Shown here: positions 1 to 7,606 of the stretch, piece by piece
Numbering within the stretch: position 1 is the first letter of the stretch
Layout of the letters: every line of letters begins with the position of its first letter
Assembly: GCA_021796135.1 (NCBI GenBank)
Contig: JAJYOQ010000036.1
Location: forward strand, 1-16,212
Direction: 5' to 3'
DNA: 16,212 nucleotides
Source: Bacteroidota bacterium
GTDB taxonomy: Bacteria > Bacteroidota > Ignavibacteria > Ignavibacteriales > Ignavibacteriaceae
Made by a program: the position numbers and the translations under genes
The notes under the pieces: model-generated
Database searches by the model: none
What the model saw: the letters and a program-made list of their open reading frames with translations, nothing else
Told to the model about the DNA's origin: nothing

Positions 1-2
1 AA

Positions 3-71
3 GTGTCTCAGGCACAATCGGTCGAAAGTATAAAAAGCGGGAAATCAAAAGCGGTTCGGGAAGGATGCTAG
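3..71 (+). CDS. possible 3' end of an upstream gene (partial)
   Basis: Frame 3 is open from the window edge to a TAG at 69-71 and would encode 22 residues ending S-K-A-V-R-E-G-C. The composition (charged, Ser/Lys-rich) is compatible with the C-terminus of a protein, but the piece is too short to recognise. Frame 2 is open slightly longer, to a TGA inside the repeat that follows, so the choice of frame is uncertain. A heptad repeat starts within a few bases of this stop, which suits an intergenic boundary here. Confidence 0.25.
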   Translation: MSQAQSVESIKSGKSKAVREGC

Positions 72-76
72 TTTTA

Positions 77-111
77 ATTTTGAATTTTGAATGCTGAATT
101 TTGAATGAAGG
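77..111 (+). repeat. heptanucleotide tandem repeat (ATTTTGA)
   Basis: Three exact copies of ATTTTGA (77-83, 84-90, 98-104) and one variant ATGCTGA (91-97) run head to tail, followed by a degenerate unit ATGAAGG. The period is exactly 7, so the copies phase with each other. Short heptad arrays of this kind occur between genes in several bacterial phyla. No function is visible here beyond marking the intergenic region upstream of the outer-membrane protein gene. Confidence 0.6.
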
Positions 112-128
112 ACAGGGGATTTTGAAAT

Positions 129-159
129 AATTTTTGCTGTTAAAATAAAAGCAAAAATT
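129..159 (+). repeat. 9-bp inverted repeat upstream of the outer-membrane channel gene
   Basis: AATTTTTGC (129-137) and GCAAAAATT (151-159) are perfect inverted copies separated by 13 bases. The stem has only two G-C pairs, so an RNA hairpin would be weak. It could be an operator, or a poor terminator for the gene upstream of the window. It lies about 20 bases before the proposed promoter of the next gene. Confidence 0.35.
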
Positions 160-179
160 TAATTTATATAAACGGGTTT

Positions 180-185
180 TATAAT
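180..185 (+). promoter_or_regulatory. candidate -10 element for the OmpP1/FadL-like gene
   Basis: A perfect TATAAT lies about 70 bases before the preferred start codon at 256. No convincing -35 hexamer is present at the usual distance. It overlaps the ATG at 184, which argues against that ATG being the start of translation. The call rests on one hexamer in AT-rich DNA, so it is tentative. Confidence 0.3.
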
Positions 186-255
186 GTACGGTATCTTACG
201 GAATAATTCTTCTCTACACAATAATCAAATCTATATTTTAAATAAAGGAATAGTT

Positions 256-1755
256 ATGAAAAAATCTTATGGAACTTTAGTTATAATGTTATTTATTTTT
301 TCCATGTCGTTATTTGCTCAATCCGGAACAAAGCTCGTCGGGTTTGATGCTAGAACTATGGGAAGGGGCGGTGTTGATATCGGTTTTTTTGATAATCCCG
401 ATTTAATGATGACCAATCCTGCGGGAATTTCTTTTCTATCTAATTCAATGTTAGATGCAAATTTTTCATTGATGGTGCCATCGCTTCATTTTCAAAATGC
501 TTTAAATAATAAAGACGGAAAGACAAATTATTTCCCCATGCCTGATATTTCATACGTATCAAGTGCTGATAATAATTTAACCTGGGGAATAGGACTTTTT
601 ACTCAAGGCGGAATGGGTTCTGATTTCACTTTAGATCATGCATTATTTGTTGATCAAAACGGAAATTATGTCCCTCAGACATATCATTCAAAATTAGCTG
701 TTATGCAAGGAGGACCTTCCGCATCTTATAAATTTACATCTTCCTTTTCAATTGGTATAACCGCTCAATTAGTATACAGTATGCTTGAGTTTCAGATGCC
801 CTATAGTCTTTCCCCTTCGGCTATGAAAGGCGTGATTCCACAAACGGGGGGAATGACATTCGGACAATTATTTGCTGCACCGCCATCACAGGGCGGATTC
901 GGATATCAAGAAGTTACGGCTGATGCAAACATGAATAATTTAACTGCAATTAGTTTTACAGGCAGAATAGGATTTGCTTATAAAGTTAATGATCAAATTT
1001 CTCTCGGATTAACATATTCACTTCCTACTTCACTGACTTACAAAAATGGTAAAGCTACTATGGATATGACTGCACAGCTAAATGATGCATTTGGAAAAGC
1101 TGTAATGGGCTATATGGCACAAAATCCAGGCGCAACTCAACAGCAAGCTCAAGGTGCAGTGATGACACAGTTTACAAACATGGGAATAAACTTACAAAAA
1201 GGCGCTATTGACAATTACAATCTGGAAGCAAAGTTGAAACTACCTCAATCATTAGGTTTCGGGCTTTCTTACAAGGCAACAGATTCATTTCGTGCCGGGT
1301 TTGATGTTGAATGGTATAATTGGCAAAATGCTTTTGACAATATGAGTCTAAATCTTTCCAATGGATCAAATCCGAATATAATGACAATGATGGGAAATAC
1401 CGGAAGTTTTTCAATTAATTTTCCAATGAATTGGAAAGATGTAATTCTGGTAAAAATCGGAGGAGAATATGATATAAACGAAGCACTTACAGTAAGGGCG
1501 GGATTTGCTTATGGAAACAATCCTGTTCCTTCCACCACAGTTTTCCCGGTATTCCCTGCAATTGTAGAAAACCATATTACAATCGGAGCAGGATATAAGT
1601 TGACTAATGCTTTTACTTTAAACGCGGCATATGAAATAGGTCTTAACAGTTCGGAGACAGCAAGTAATCCGAGTATTGTTGCAAACGAATACAACGGCAG
1701 CACAAGCCAGCTAGCAACAAATCTATTCCACATATCTCTCTCCTGGAATTTATAA
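256..1755 (+). CDS. OmpP1/FadL family outer-membrane channel protein
   Basis: A 499-residue protein of the OmpP1/FadL/TodX family: 14-stranded outer-membrane barrels that carry long-chain fatty acids or other hydrophobic compounds across the outer membrane. The start at 256 is preferred over the in-frame ATG at 184 because AAAGGAA sits just before it and it opens directly into a signal peptide (MKKSYG, a hydrophobic stretch, then F-A-Q at residues 20-22). The mature protein begins with the family's N-terminal hatch pattern: an A-R-T-M-G-R-G-G-V segment followed by N-P-A-G-I. The rest is rich in alternating polar and aromatic strands and ends in S-L-S-W-N-L, a typical aromatic barrel C-terminus. 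A Gln/Ala/Met-rich insert around residues 285-325 is probably a surface loop. It is a single gene with a terminator straight after it. The substrate cannot be told from sequence. Confidence 0.9.
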   Translation: MKKSYGTLVIMLFIFSMSLFAQSGTKLVGFDARTMGRGGVDIGFFDNPDLMMTNPAGISFLSNSMLDANFSLMVPSLHFQNALNNKDGKTNYFPMPDISYVSSADNNLTWGIGLFTQGGMGSDFTLDHALFVDQNGNYVPQTYHSKLAVMQGGPSASYKFTSSFSIGITAQLVYSMLEFQMPYSLSPSAMKGVIPQTGGMTFGQLFAAPPSQGGFGYQEVTADANMNNLTAISFTGRIGFAYKVNDQISLGLTYSLPTSLTYKNGKATMDMTAQLNDAFGKAVMGYMAQNPGATQQQAQGAVMTQFTNMGINLQKGAIDNYNLEAKLKLPQSLGFGLSYKATDSFRAGFDVEWYNWQNAFDNMSLNLSNGSNPNIMTMMGNTGSFSINFPMNWKDVILVKIGGEYDINEALTVRAGFAYGNNPVPSTTVFPVFPAIVENHITIGAGYKLTNAFTLNAAYEIGLNSSETASNPSIVANEYNGSTSQLATNLFHISLSWNL

Positions 1756-1771
1756 CTTTGCACTTCTTTGC

Positions 1772-1797
1772 AGGCGGCTATAAGCCGCCTATTTTTA
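1772..1797 (+). terminator. rho-independent terminator
   Basis: AGGCGGCT (1772-1779) and AGCCGCCT (1783-1790) form a perfect 8-bp GC-rich stem with a 3-base ATA loop, followed by ATTTTTAT. It lies 16 bases after the stop of the OmpP1/FadL-like gene and should end its transcript. Confidence 0.85.
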
Positions 1798-1838
1798 TAA
1801 AAATTCTTAATACGTTGCCCCTTTTTACCTTAGTATTT

Positions 1839-1866
1839 GGATACCCGCTTTCGCGGGTATGACAAT
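1839..1866. repeat. palindromic intergenic repeat (REP-like, CCCGCTTTCGCGGG core)
   Basis: ATACCCGC (1841-1848), a TTTC loop and GCGGGTAT (1853-1860) form a perfect 8-bp stem, flanked by GG before and GACAAT after. The pattern 'GGAT-CCCGC-TTTC-GCGGG-AT-GACA' is a known dispersed intergenic repeat style in many bacterial genomes. It has no T-run, so it is not a standard terminator. It sits between the terminator of the gene before and the promoter of the operon that follows. Confidence 0.6.
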
Positions 1867-1908
1867 GAGATTTTAACCCTTAATCTTTAACTTCACATCA
1901 ATAAATGT

Positions 1909-1916
1909 TAAATTTG
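1909..1916 (+). promoter_or_regulatory. candidate Bacteroidetes-type -7 element for the Ehr operon
   Basis: TAAATTTG matches the TAnnTTTG -7 consensus used by the primary sigma factor of Bacteroidetes and its relatives. It ends 14 bases before the ATG at 1931, which would give a leader of only about 8-10 bases. No clear TTG is seen at -33, and no Shine-Dalgarno sequence precedes the gene. It is the only promoter-like element visible before this seven-gene operon. Confidence 0.35.
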
Positions 1917-1930
1917 CATAAAAAAATTTT

Positions 1931-2617
1931 ATGGATTTGAAAATCAAGGATATTGTAACTCTACTAAACGTACCTGAGAAAACTGTTTATCAATGGATTA
2001 AGAAGAATGAAATTCCTTTTTATAAAATTAACCACCAATACAGATTCAGCCGTGCTGAAATTAATGAATGGATCTTAAAAACCCGGCAGGAGTTTTCCTC
2101 TTCATTAATCAATTTAATTAATAATGAAAATCAGACGACATTATCAGTACTAATAGAAAGAGGCGGAATAATAAACCTTGACTCCGGGGAAAGTGTTCCG
2201 GATATTTTGCGAAATGCTGTTGAAAGGATAAAGTTGCCGGAGAATTTAACAAAGGACGAATTATTGGGAGCATTACTTAACCGTGAAGAGTTAATGCCTA
2301 CTGCAATAGGGAGCGGCATTGCAATTCCTCATCCAAGAAATCCCATAGTGACCGACGGGAATAATTCGAGTGTTTCGATTTGTTATTTATCAAAGCCAAT
2401 CGAATTTGGAGCATTAGATAATCAACCTGTTCATACACTGTTTATTTTAATTACAGCTAATCCCCGTATGCATTTGGAAGCACTTTCTAAAATTTCATAT
2501 TTATGTCAAAATAATATTTTTTTAGAACTGTTAAAAAGGAAAGCTAAAAAGGAAGAAATTCTAACAAATGTTATTGCCATGGAGTCAGATTGGCGTAATA
2601 AAGGAATTAAGAATTAA
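1931..2617 (+). CDS. helix-turn-helix / PTS EIIA (PtsN-like) fusion protein
   Basis: A 228-residue two-domain protein. Residues 1-50 are an excisionase/MerR-type winged helix (HTH_17): D-I-V-T-L-L-N-V-P-E-K-T-V-Y-Q-W-I, then Y-R-F-S-R-A-E-I-N-E-W-I. Residues about 72-222 are a PTS fructose/nitrogen-type EIIA domain with the G-I-A-I-P-H-P-R motif, in which H134 is the predicted phospho-acceptor, and a second conserved histidine (H181) in R-M-H-L-E-A-L. Such proteins are most likely sensors or regulators that answer to PTS phosphorylation state and not sugar transporters, since no EIIB/EIIC is nearby. Its stop overlaps the next start (TAATG at 2615-2619), so it is co-translated with the complex. 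Inference: it controls the operon's expression or the complex itself according to carbon or energy state. No EI or HPr gene lies in this window. Confidence 0.85.
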   Translation: MDLKIKDIVTLLNVPEKTVYQWIKKNEIPFYKINHQYRFSRAEINEWILKTRQEFSSSLINLINNENQTTLSVLIERGGIINLDSGESVPDILRNAVERIKLPENLTKDELLGALLNREELMPTAIGSGIAIPHPRNPIVTDGNNSSVSICYLSKPIEFGALDNQPVHTLFILITANPRMHLEALSKISYLCQNNIFLELLKRKAKKEEILTNVIAMESDWRNKGIKN

Positions 2618-4599
2618 TGACAGCTATTTTAACTGGGATTATTTTATTCTTAACCGGCGGTGTTATTTCCATTTTCTTTCGTGATAAATTAAAAAAAATT
2701 GTTTTTATTTCTTTTGCTTTAGCTGCCCAATTTTTTTTACTTCCTCAATCATTTAATATTTTGTTAAGCGGAGGTCAAGCTGAAGCAAAATTTATTTTAT
2801 CCGACCCATTAGGTATATGTTCTTTTCGTTTAGACCCTTTAGCGAGTTTGTTTGTAATAATAATTTCTATAGGCTCTTTGTTGAGCGCGATATATTCCAG
2901 CAGCTATATGAAAATGTATGCTTCGAAAAAACTATCGCTTTCTTCTTTCTATTTCTTTTTTGGGATATTGTCTGTTTCAATGCTCCTTGTAGTGATAGCA
3001 CAAAACGCAATCGTGTTTTTGATTGTCTGGGAATTAATGTCAATCTCTTCTTTCTTTTTGGTTAGCTTTGAGAATGATAAATCTGAAGTCGTAAAATCGG
3101 GACTATATTATTTAATTTCTATGCAAGTAGGAGCTGCATTTTTAATAGCCGGATTCGCATGGGTTTCGGCGTCATCCGGCTCCCTTGATTTTAATTCATT
3201 CCGAAGCGTATTAAACAACTCTAATGGTTTTTCAAATTTAATTGTTGTTCTCTTCTTAATTGGTTTCGGAACAAAAGCCGGGTTCATACCTATGCACACA
3301 TGGTTACCCAAAGCACATCCTGCAGCTCCGACTGGTGTGTCAGCTTTAATGTCAGGAGTTATGATTAAAACAGGTATTTACGGAATACTGAGAGTTATTT
3401 TATTAAGCGGAAATATAAATTCGACTATTGCATACACATTTTTTTCAATAGCACTTCTAACAGCAATTACCGGCATAGCCAATGCGGCTTCGCAGAAAGA
3501 TTTGAAGAAATTATTAGCTTATTCAAGCGTAGAGAATATAGGTATTATCGGAATGGGTATAGGAATAGGAATGCTTGGTGTAGTATATAACAATTCAATA
3601 ATTGCCATGTTAGGATTTCTCGGAGCTTTACTTCATATAGTTAACCATTTTACTTTCAAGAGTATTTTATTTTACGGGGCAGGTATAGTTTATCTTAATA
3701 CACATACCAGAAATATTGATAAGTTAGGAGGATTACTAAAATATTTGCCTGTTACCTCGGTTTTGTTTTTAATCGGTTCACTTGCCATAAGCGGCTTGCC
3801 TATATTCAGCGGTTTCATAAGTGAATTACTAATTTATCTTGGGATAGCCAGAAGTCTTTCAATAAATAATTTGTCCATAAATATTTTTGCCATACTCGGG
3901 TTTTCGGGATTAGCTTTTACCGGGGCAATGGCGTTATTAAGTTTCACTAAAGCATACGGTATAGCTTTTTTAGGCAATCCCCGAACTCAGTATCAAGAAA
4001 AATTTAGGGAAAAAGATTTTTCGCTTCTTGCGCCGATGATATTTCTCGCTGTTATAATAATAATTACCGGATTGTTCCCATATCTGACTGTTTCGCTGCT
4101 TGTGAATATTTTAAAACAATTTTTACCAATTAATTCCATGAACGAATTTTCAAAAATTCAAATGAATCTAAAAATATTGTCGGGCTATATTTTAATTTTC
4201 ACTTCATTTATCTTATTCTTTTATTTTATAAGGTATCTTCTTTTAAAGAGAAAGCGAGTGGAATACTTTAAAACATGGGACTGCGGTTATCAAAAAGAAA
4301 GCAGCCGCATACAATATACAAGCAGTTCTTTTGCGCAGCCATTTTTAAGCCTGATTTCCGAGATTGTTCCACAAAAGATTAACGTAAACAAAGAGCCAGT
4401 TCTTTTCCCGAAAGAAGCTTCACTTGACAGTAATTCACAAGATTTCTTTGAACGATTTTTAATTCAGCCGAATTTAAAATGGTTGAGGAAATTCCTTGAC
4501 TTGTTTTCATGGATACAAAGCGGAAAAATGCAGCAGTATATAATTTATGGTTTAATCTTTTTGTTATTTATTCTAATATGGATTTTAGGAGTTAAATGA
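2617..4599 (+). CDS. hyfB: HyfB-like proton-pumping membrane subunit (Ehr complex)
   Basis: A 660-residue polytopic membrane protein of the NADH-quinone oxidoreductase/Mrp antiporter family, close in length to E. coli HyfB. Charged residues of the ion channel are present: E139 in V-W-E-L-M, K220 in F-G-T-K-A-G-F, K251 in V-M-I-K-T-G, H340, K348 in F-K-S, and K445 in S-F-T-K-A. The signature M-H-T-W-L-P-K-A-H-P-A-A-P-T lies at 226-239. After the core there is the HyfB/HycC-type C-terminal extension: T-W-D-C-G-Y at 553-558, then I-Q-Y-T-S-S-S-F-A-Q-P-F, and a final helix at about 640-658. It should form a distal ion-translocating unit of the membrane arm. It overlaps both neighbours (TAATG before, ATGA after), which indicates translational coupling. 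Confidence 0.92.
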   Translation: MTAILTGIILFLTGGVISIFFRDKLKKIVFISFALAAQFFLLPQSFNILLSGGQAEAKFILSDPLGICSFRLDPLASLFVIIISIGSLLSAIYSSSYMKMYASKKLSLSSFYFFFGILSVSMLLVVIAQNAIVFLIVWELMSISSFFLVSFENDKSEVVKSGLYYLISMQVGAAFLIAGFAWVSASSGSLDFNSFRSVLNNSNGFSNLIVVLFLIGFGTKAGFIPMHTWLPKAHPAAPTGVSALMSGVMIKTGIYGILRVILLSGNINSTIAYTFFSIALLTAITGIANAASQKDLKKLLAYSSVENIGIIGMGIGIGMLGVVYNNSIIAMLGFLGALLHIVNHFTFKSILFYGAGIVYLNTHTRNIDKLGGLLKYLPVTSVLFLIGSLAISGLPIFSGFISELLIYLGIARSLSINNLSINIFAILGFSGLAFTGAMALLSFTKAYGIAFLGNPRTQYQEKFREKDFSLLAPMIFLAVIIIITGLFPYLTVSLLVNILKQFLPINSMNEFSKIQMNLKILSGYILIFTSFILFFYFIRYLLLKRKRVEYFKTWDCGYQKESSRIQYTSSSFAQPFLSLISEIVPQKINVNKEPVLFPKEASLDSNSQDFFERFLIQPNLKWLRKFLDLFSWIQSGKMQQYIIYGLIFLLFILIWILGVK

Positions 4600-5537
4600 T
4601 GCTAAAGTATTTTATTATCGCTTTAGTTATAATATCTCCTTTCTTTTTTACCGGATTGATTAACAAAGTTAAGGCAATATGGGCAGGCAGAAAAGGCGCA
4701 CCCATTATACAACCATATTTTGATTTTGCCAGATTAATGCAAAAAGGCGAAGTAATAAGCAAAACCACATCATTTATATTCCAGATATCACCTTCAATAA
4801 ATATTGCTTCATCATTATTTGCGTTAATGCTAATTCCGCTTCCATTTCTTGGTTCGGTGATTAGTTTTAACGGAGATTTTATTTTATTTTCTTATACATT
4901 AGGTTTTTCAAAATTTATGATGACTCTGGCTGCTTTAGATACCGGCAGTAGTTTTGAAGGAATAGGCGCTAGCAGAGAAGTTACATATTCGACTATAGTT
5001 GAAACCGCTTTTTTTATTATAATGGGTTCTCTTGCATTATTAACGAATCAGATTTCATTCAGTTCAATTTTTGCCGTGTTAAATATGAGCACGGGTTATA
5101 CAATCCTTGTAAAAATATTACTGGTTATTTCTCTTTTCATAATGGTGTTATCCGAAGGAAGCCGTATTCCGATTGATGATCCTAATACACATCTTGAATT
5201 AACAATGATTCACGAAGTAATGATTTTAGATTATTCAGGAATAGATTTGGCATTTATATTATATTCTGCAGCTTTAAAAATGGTGATTATATCCATGCTG
5301 ATTGCCAATTTATTAGTTCCTTTATATTTAACATTGCCTATTGCTCTTATGCTTTTCACTTTTATTTTAATATTAATCTTTATGATAATAGGATTAGTCG
5401 AGTCTCTAATAGCCAGATTAAGAATTTCACATGTACCACAATTTATATTCTTCATGACAGCTTTCTCATTAATCGCATTTGCTATAATCGCCTTCTTTTT
5501 AAGAGCCGGAATACAATTTTCAGGGAAAGGTCTTTAA
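4596..5537 (+). CDS. hyfC: HyfC/HycD-like membrane subunit (NuoH family)
   Basis: A 313-residue membrane protein homologous to NuoH and HyfC/HycD, which anchors the peripheral arm to the membrane arm. Conserved cytoplasmic loops are visible: K-A-I-W-A-G-R-K-G-A-P and Q-P-Y-F-D-F-A-R-L (residues 27-47), then K-G-E-V-I-S; G-S-S-F-E-G-I-G-A-S-R-E-V (117-129); and E-G-S-R-I-P-I-D-D-P-N-T-H-L-E-L-T-M-I-H-E (187-207), the acidic loop characteristic of the hydrogenase branch. About eight hydrophobic segments are present. The start at 4596 overlaps the hyfB-like stop by four bases, and its own stop overlaps the next start (TAATG at 5535-5539). The ATG at 4599 is a possible alternative start. In complex I this subunit lines the entry to the quinone chamber and couples redox work to the pumps. 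Confidence 0.92.
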   Translation: MMLKYFIIALVIISPFFFTGLINKVKAIWAGRKGAPIIQPYFDFARLMQKGEVISKTTSFIFQISPSINIASSLFALMLIPLPFLGSVISFNGDFILFSYTLGFSKFMMTLAALDTGSSFEGIGASREVTYSTIVETAFFIIMGSLALLTNQISFSSIFAVLNMSTGYTILVKILLVISLFIMVLSEGSRIPIDDPNTHLELTMIHEVMILDYSGIDLAFILYSAALKMVIISMLIANLLVPLYLTLPIALMLFTFILILIFMIIGLVESLIARLRISHVPQFIFFMTAFSLIAFAIIAFFLRAGIQFSGKGL

Positions 5538-6172
5538 TGTCCGATATATTAATAATTTTATTAGGTACAACAATTTTATACATTTTTGCTGCAAGCCGAA
5601 TTGAAGCTTATGTTAAAGCACTAGCGCTGCAGGGGACTATACTTTTTTTATTGATTTTAGTTGATGTAAAAGATATTACCTGGCTGAATTTTGCTTTTCT
5701 GATTTTAGAAACCTTAATTATTAAAGGAATTATTATTCCATACTTTTTACTTTCTGTAATCAGGAAAAATGAAATCGGCAGAGAAGTCGAACCTTTCATT
5801 TCACAATTTTATTCTGTTCTAATAGCGAGCATAATTTTTATGTTTGGATTTGTTGCAGCCTTTTGGGCTGCTAAAACAAATGCCGGCATTAAGCCGCTTT
5901 ATTTCGGAGTATCAATAATACTTATTGTCGCTAGTTTATTTTTAATAATTAACCGAAAAAGAATCATCACGCACATTTTATGTTATATGATTTTGGAAAA
6001 CGGAATTTTTCTACTTTCACTTTCAGTTGCTAATGAAATGCCGATGCTTGTAAATGTAGGAGTGCTTCTTGATTTATTTGTAGGAATATATTTATTCGTT
6101 ATCTTCTTTAATAAAATTCAGGAGATGTATGACGGTAATCATATTGATACATTAACGGAATTGAAAGATTAA
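5537..6172 (+). CDS. hyfE: HyfE-like membrane subunit (NuoK-related)
   Basis: A 211-residue, almost wholly hydrophobic protein with six or seven membrane segments, of the hydrogenase-4 component E family. Diagnostic pieces are R-I-E-A-Y-V-K-A-L-A-L-Q-G (21-33), E-T-L-I-I-K-G-I-I-I-P (58-68, with intramembrane E58 and K63), and Y-M-I-L-E-N-G-I-F-L-L (150-160), where E154 corresponds to the proton-pathway glutamate of NuoK. D179 lies in a further helix. HyfE joins the HyfC-like anchor to the antiporter-like subunits and continues the line of charged residues through the membrane. It overlaps the previous gene by one base and is followed after two bases by the next start. It is weakly conserved in general, so the call also leans on gene order. 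Confidence 0.88.
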   Translation: MSDILIILLGTTILYIFAASRIEAYVKALALQGTILFLLILVDVKDITWLNFAFLILETLIIKGIIIPYFLLSVIRKNEIGREVEPFISQFYSVLIASIIFMFGFVAAFWAAKTNAGIKPLYFGVSIILIVASLFLIINRKRIITHILCYMILENGIFLLSLSVANEMPMLVNVGVLLDLFVGIYLFVIFFNKIQEMYDGNHIDTLTELKD

Positions 6173-6174
6173 CG

Positions 6175-7605
6175 ATGATAACGATAATACTTTTTTTACC
6201 CATCATTTTAGGAACCCTTAGTCTTATAATAAAGAAGTCATACTTCAACAGAATAGCATTATTCGGATCAGTACTTGTTTACGCTTTAGCTGCAATTGCA
6301 GTCTGGTCGAATTTTGAATGGTATATTTTGCCGGATTGGTTAATTTTATATTTTAAATTTGATAAACTCGGACTGTATTTTTTTACCGTGATGACATTAG
6401 TTTTTGCGAGCGTTGCAGTTTACAGTTTATTTTATTTTGAAGCGCATCAATTAACCGAGAAGCAAGAATCTGTTTATACTGCCGAAATACTTTTTTTCAT
6501 TGTTGCAATGTCGGGAGTGATATTATCCACTCATTTAGCATTGCTATGGGTATTTATTGAAGCGACAACATTAACAAGTGCATTATTAATATATTTTGAG
6601 AAGAAAAAATCTTCATTAGAGGCAACCTGGAAATATGTTTATATATGTTCCGTGGGAATAGCATTAGCTTTTGTAGGAATTATTCTCCTATCAATCGGAA
6701 GCAGGAGTATAAATTCGCTTTTCTTTTCTGATTTATATGCGAAGGCAAATGAAATAAATCCTTTCTGGCTTAAAATATCATTTGCATTTATTTTTGTCGG
6801 ATTCGGAACAAAAATAGGAATAGCCCCAATTCACGCATGGCTTCCAGATGCGCATTCGGAAGCTCCCTCGCCGGTATCTGCATTACTTTCGGGAGCGCTG
6901 CTGAACTCTGCTTTACTGGGTTTACTCCGAATCCATGAAATATTTATTAAAGCGAACTCACAAGTTTTTTCTAATTCTCTTTTTCTACTTACGGGATTTC
7001 TTTCCTTAGTCGTAACATCAGTCTTTATGCTTCGATTAAAAAATTATAAACGTATGCTGGCATATTCCTCAATAGAAAATATGGGGATTTTATTCATCGG
7101 AATATCTCTCGGTACTTTAGGATTTTTTGCAGTAATGATACATTTACTTGCTCATTCACTATCAAAATCGTCTTTATTTCTGACCTCAGGAAATATTCTT
7201 CATTTAAATAAGAGTAAAAAAATCGAAGATGTTAAAGGACTGTTAAAAAGAGACCCGCGCACCGGATGGCTTTGGATTGTTTCCATGCTGGCAATTATAG
7301 GATTGCCGCCTTTCCCAATATTTTTAAGCAAATTTCTTATCATAAGAGCCTTGTGGTTATCCGGTATGGGCTGGCTTATAATTCCGCTTTTCATATTGCT
7401 AATAATTATAACTTTTGGAATGAGCAGTGCAGTTTTTAAAATGTCCTTCGGTGAACCCCTAAACGGAGAGAAGGAAATCATAAAATTAAGTTTGACAGCT
7501 TATTCACCCCAAATAATTTTATTATTATTACTTTTAATTATCGGAATTGATATGCCGCAGCAAGTTCTTACTCTCATTAACAATGCCGCAGGTTTCTTTC
7601 ATTAA
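6175..7605 (+). CDS. hyfF: HyfF-like antiporter subunit
   Basis: A 476-residue polytopic protein of the NuoL/M/N antiporter superfamily, HyfF branch. The key residues are E129 in F-I-E-A-T-T-L-T-S-A, K213 in F-G-T-K-I-G-I-A-P-I-H-A-W-L-P, H223-D-equivalents in P-D-A-H-S-E-A-P-S-P-V-S-A-L-L-S-G, H323 and H327, and K331 in L-S-K-S-S-L. As in other HyfF proteins, an asparagine (N244, L-L-N-S-A-L) stands where NuoL-type subunits have a lysine. The length is close to E. coli HyfF (about 525) with a shorter C-terminus. It is the second pump-like subunit here. The third one of hydrogenase-4 (HyfD) is absent. The next gene starts one base after the stop. Confidence 0.9.
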   Translation: MITIILFLPIILGTLSLIIKKSYFNRIALFGSVLVYALAAIAVWSNFEWYILPDWLILYFKFDKLGLYFFTVMTLVFASVAVYSLFYFEAHQLTEKQESVYTAEILFFIVAMSGVILSTHLALLWVFIEATTLTSALLIYFEKKKSSLEATWKYVYICSVGIALAFVGIILLSIGSRSINSLFFSDLYAKANEINPFWLKISFAFIFVGFGTKIGIAPIHAWLPDAHSEAPSPVSALLSGALLNSALLGLLRIHEIFIKANSQVFSNSLFLLTGFLSLVVTSVFMLRLKNYKRMLAYSSIENMGILFIGISLGTLGFFAVMIHLLAHSLSKSSLFLTSGNILHLNKSKKIEDVKGLLKRDPRTGWLWIVSMLAIIGLPPFPIFLSKFLIIRALWLSGMGWLIIPLFILLIIITFGMSSAVFKMSFGEPLNGEKEIIKLSLTAYSPQIILLLLLLIIGIDMPQQVLTLINNAAGFFH

Positions 7606-7606
7606 A

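Noticed and set aside
184..255. Upstream ATG at 184 as the start of the outer-membrane protein
   Set aside because: It would put 24 residues before a normal signal peptide and overlaps a TATAAT. The ATG at 256 has a ribosome site.
1839..1866. Second terminator for the outer-membrane protein gene
   Set aside because: No T-run follows the stem, and a complete terminator already lies at 1772-1797.
7547..7606. ATG at 7547 as the start of the HyfG-like gene
   Set aside because: It would overlap the HyfF-like gene by 59 bases, adds no family sequence, and the ATG at 7607 follows the operon's tight spacing.
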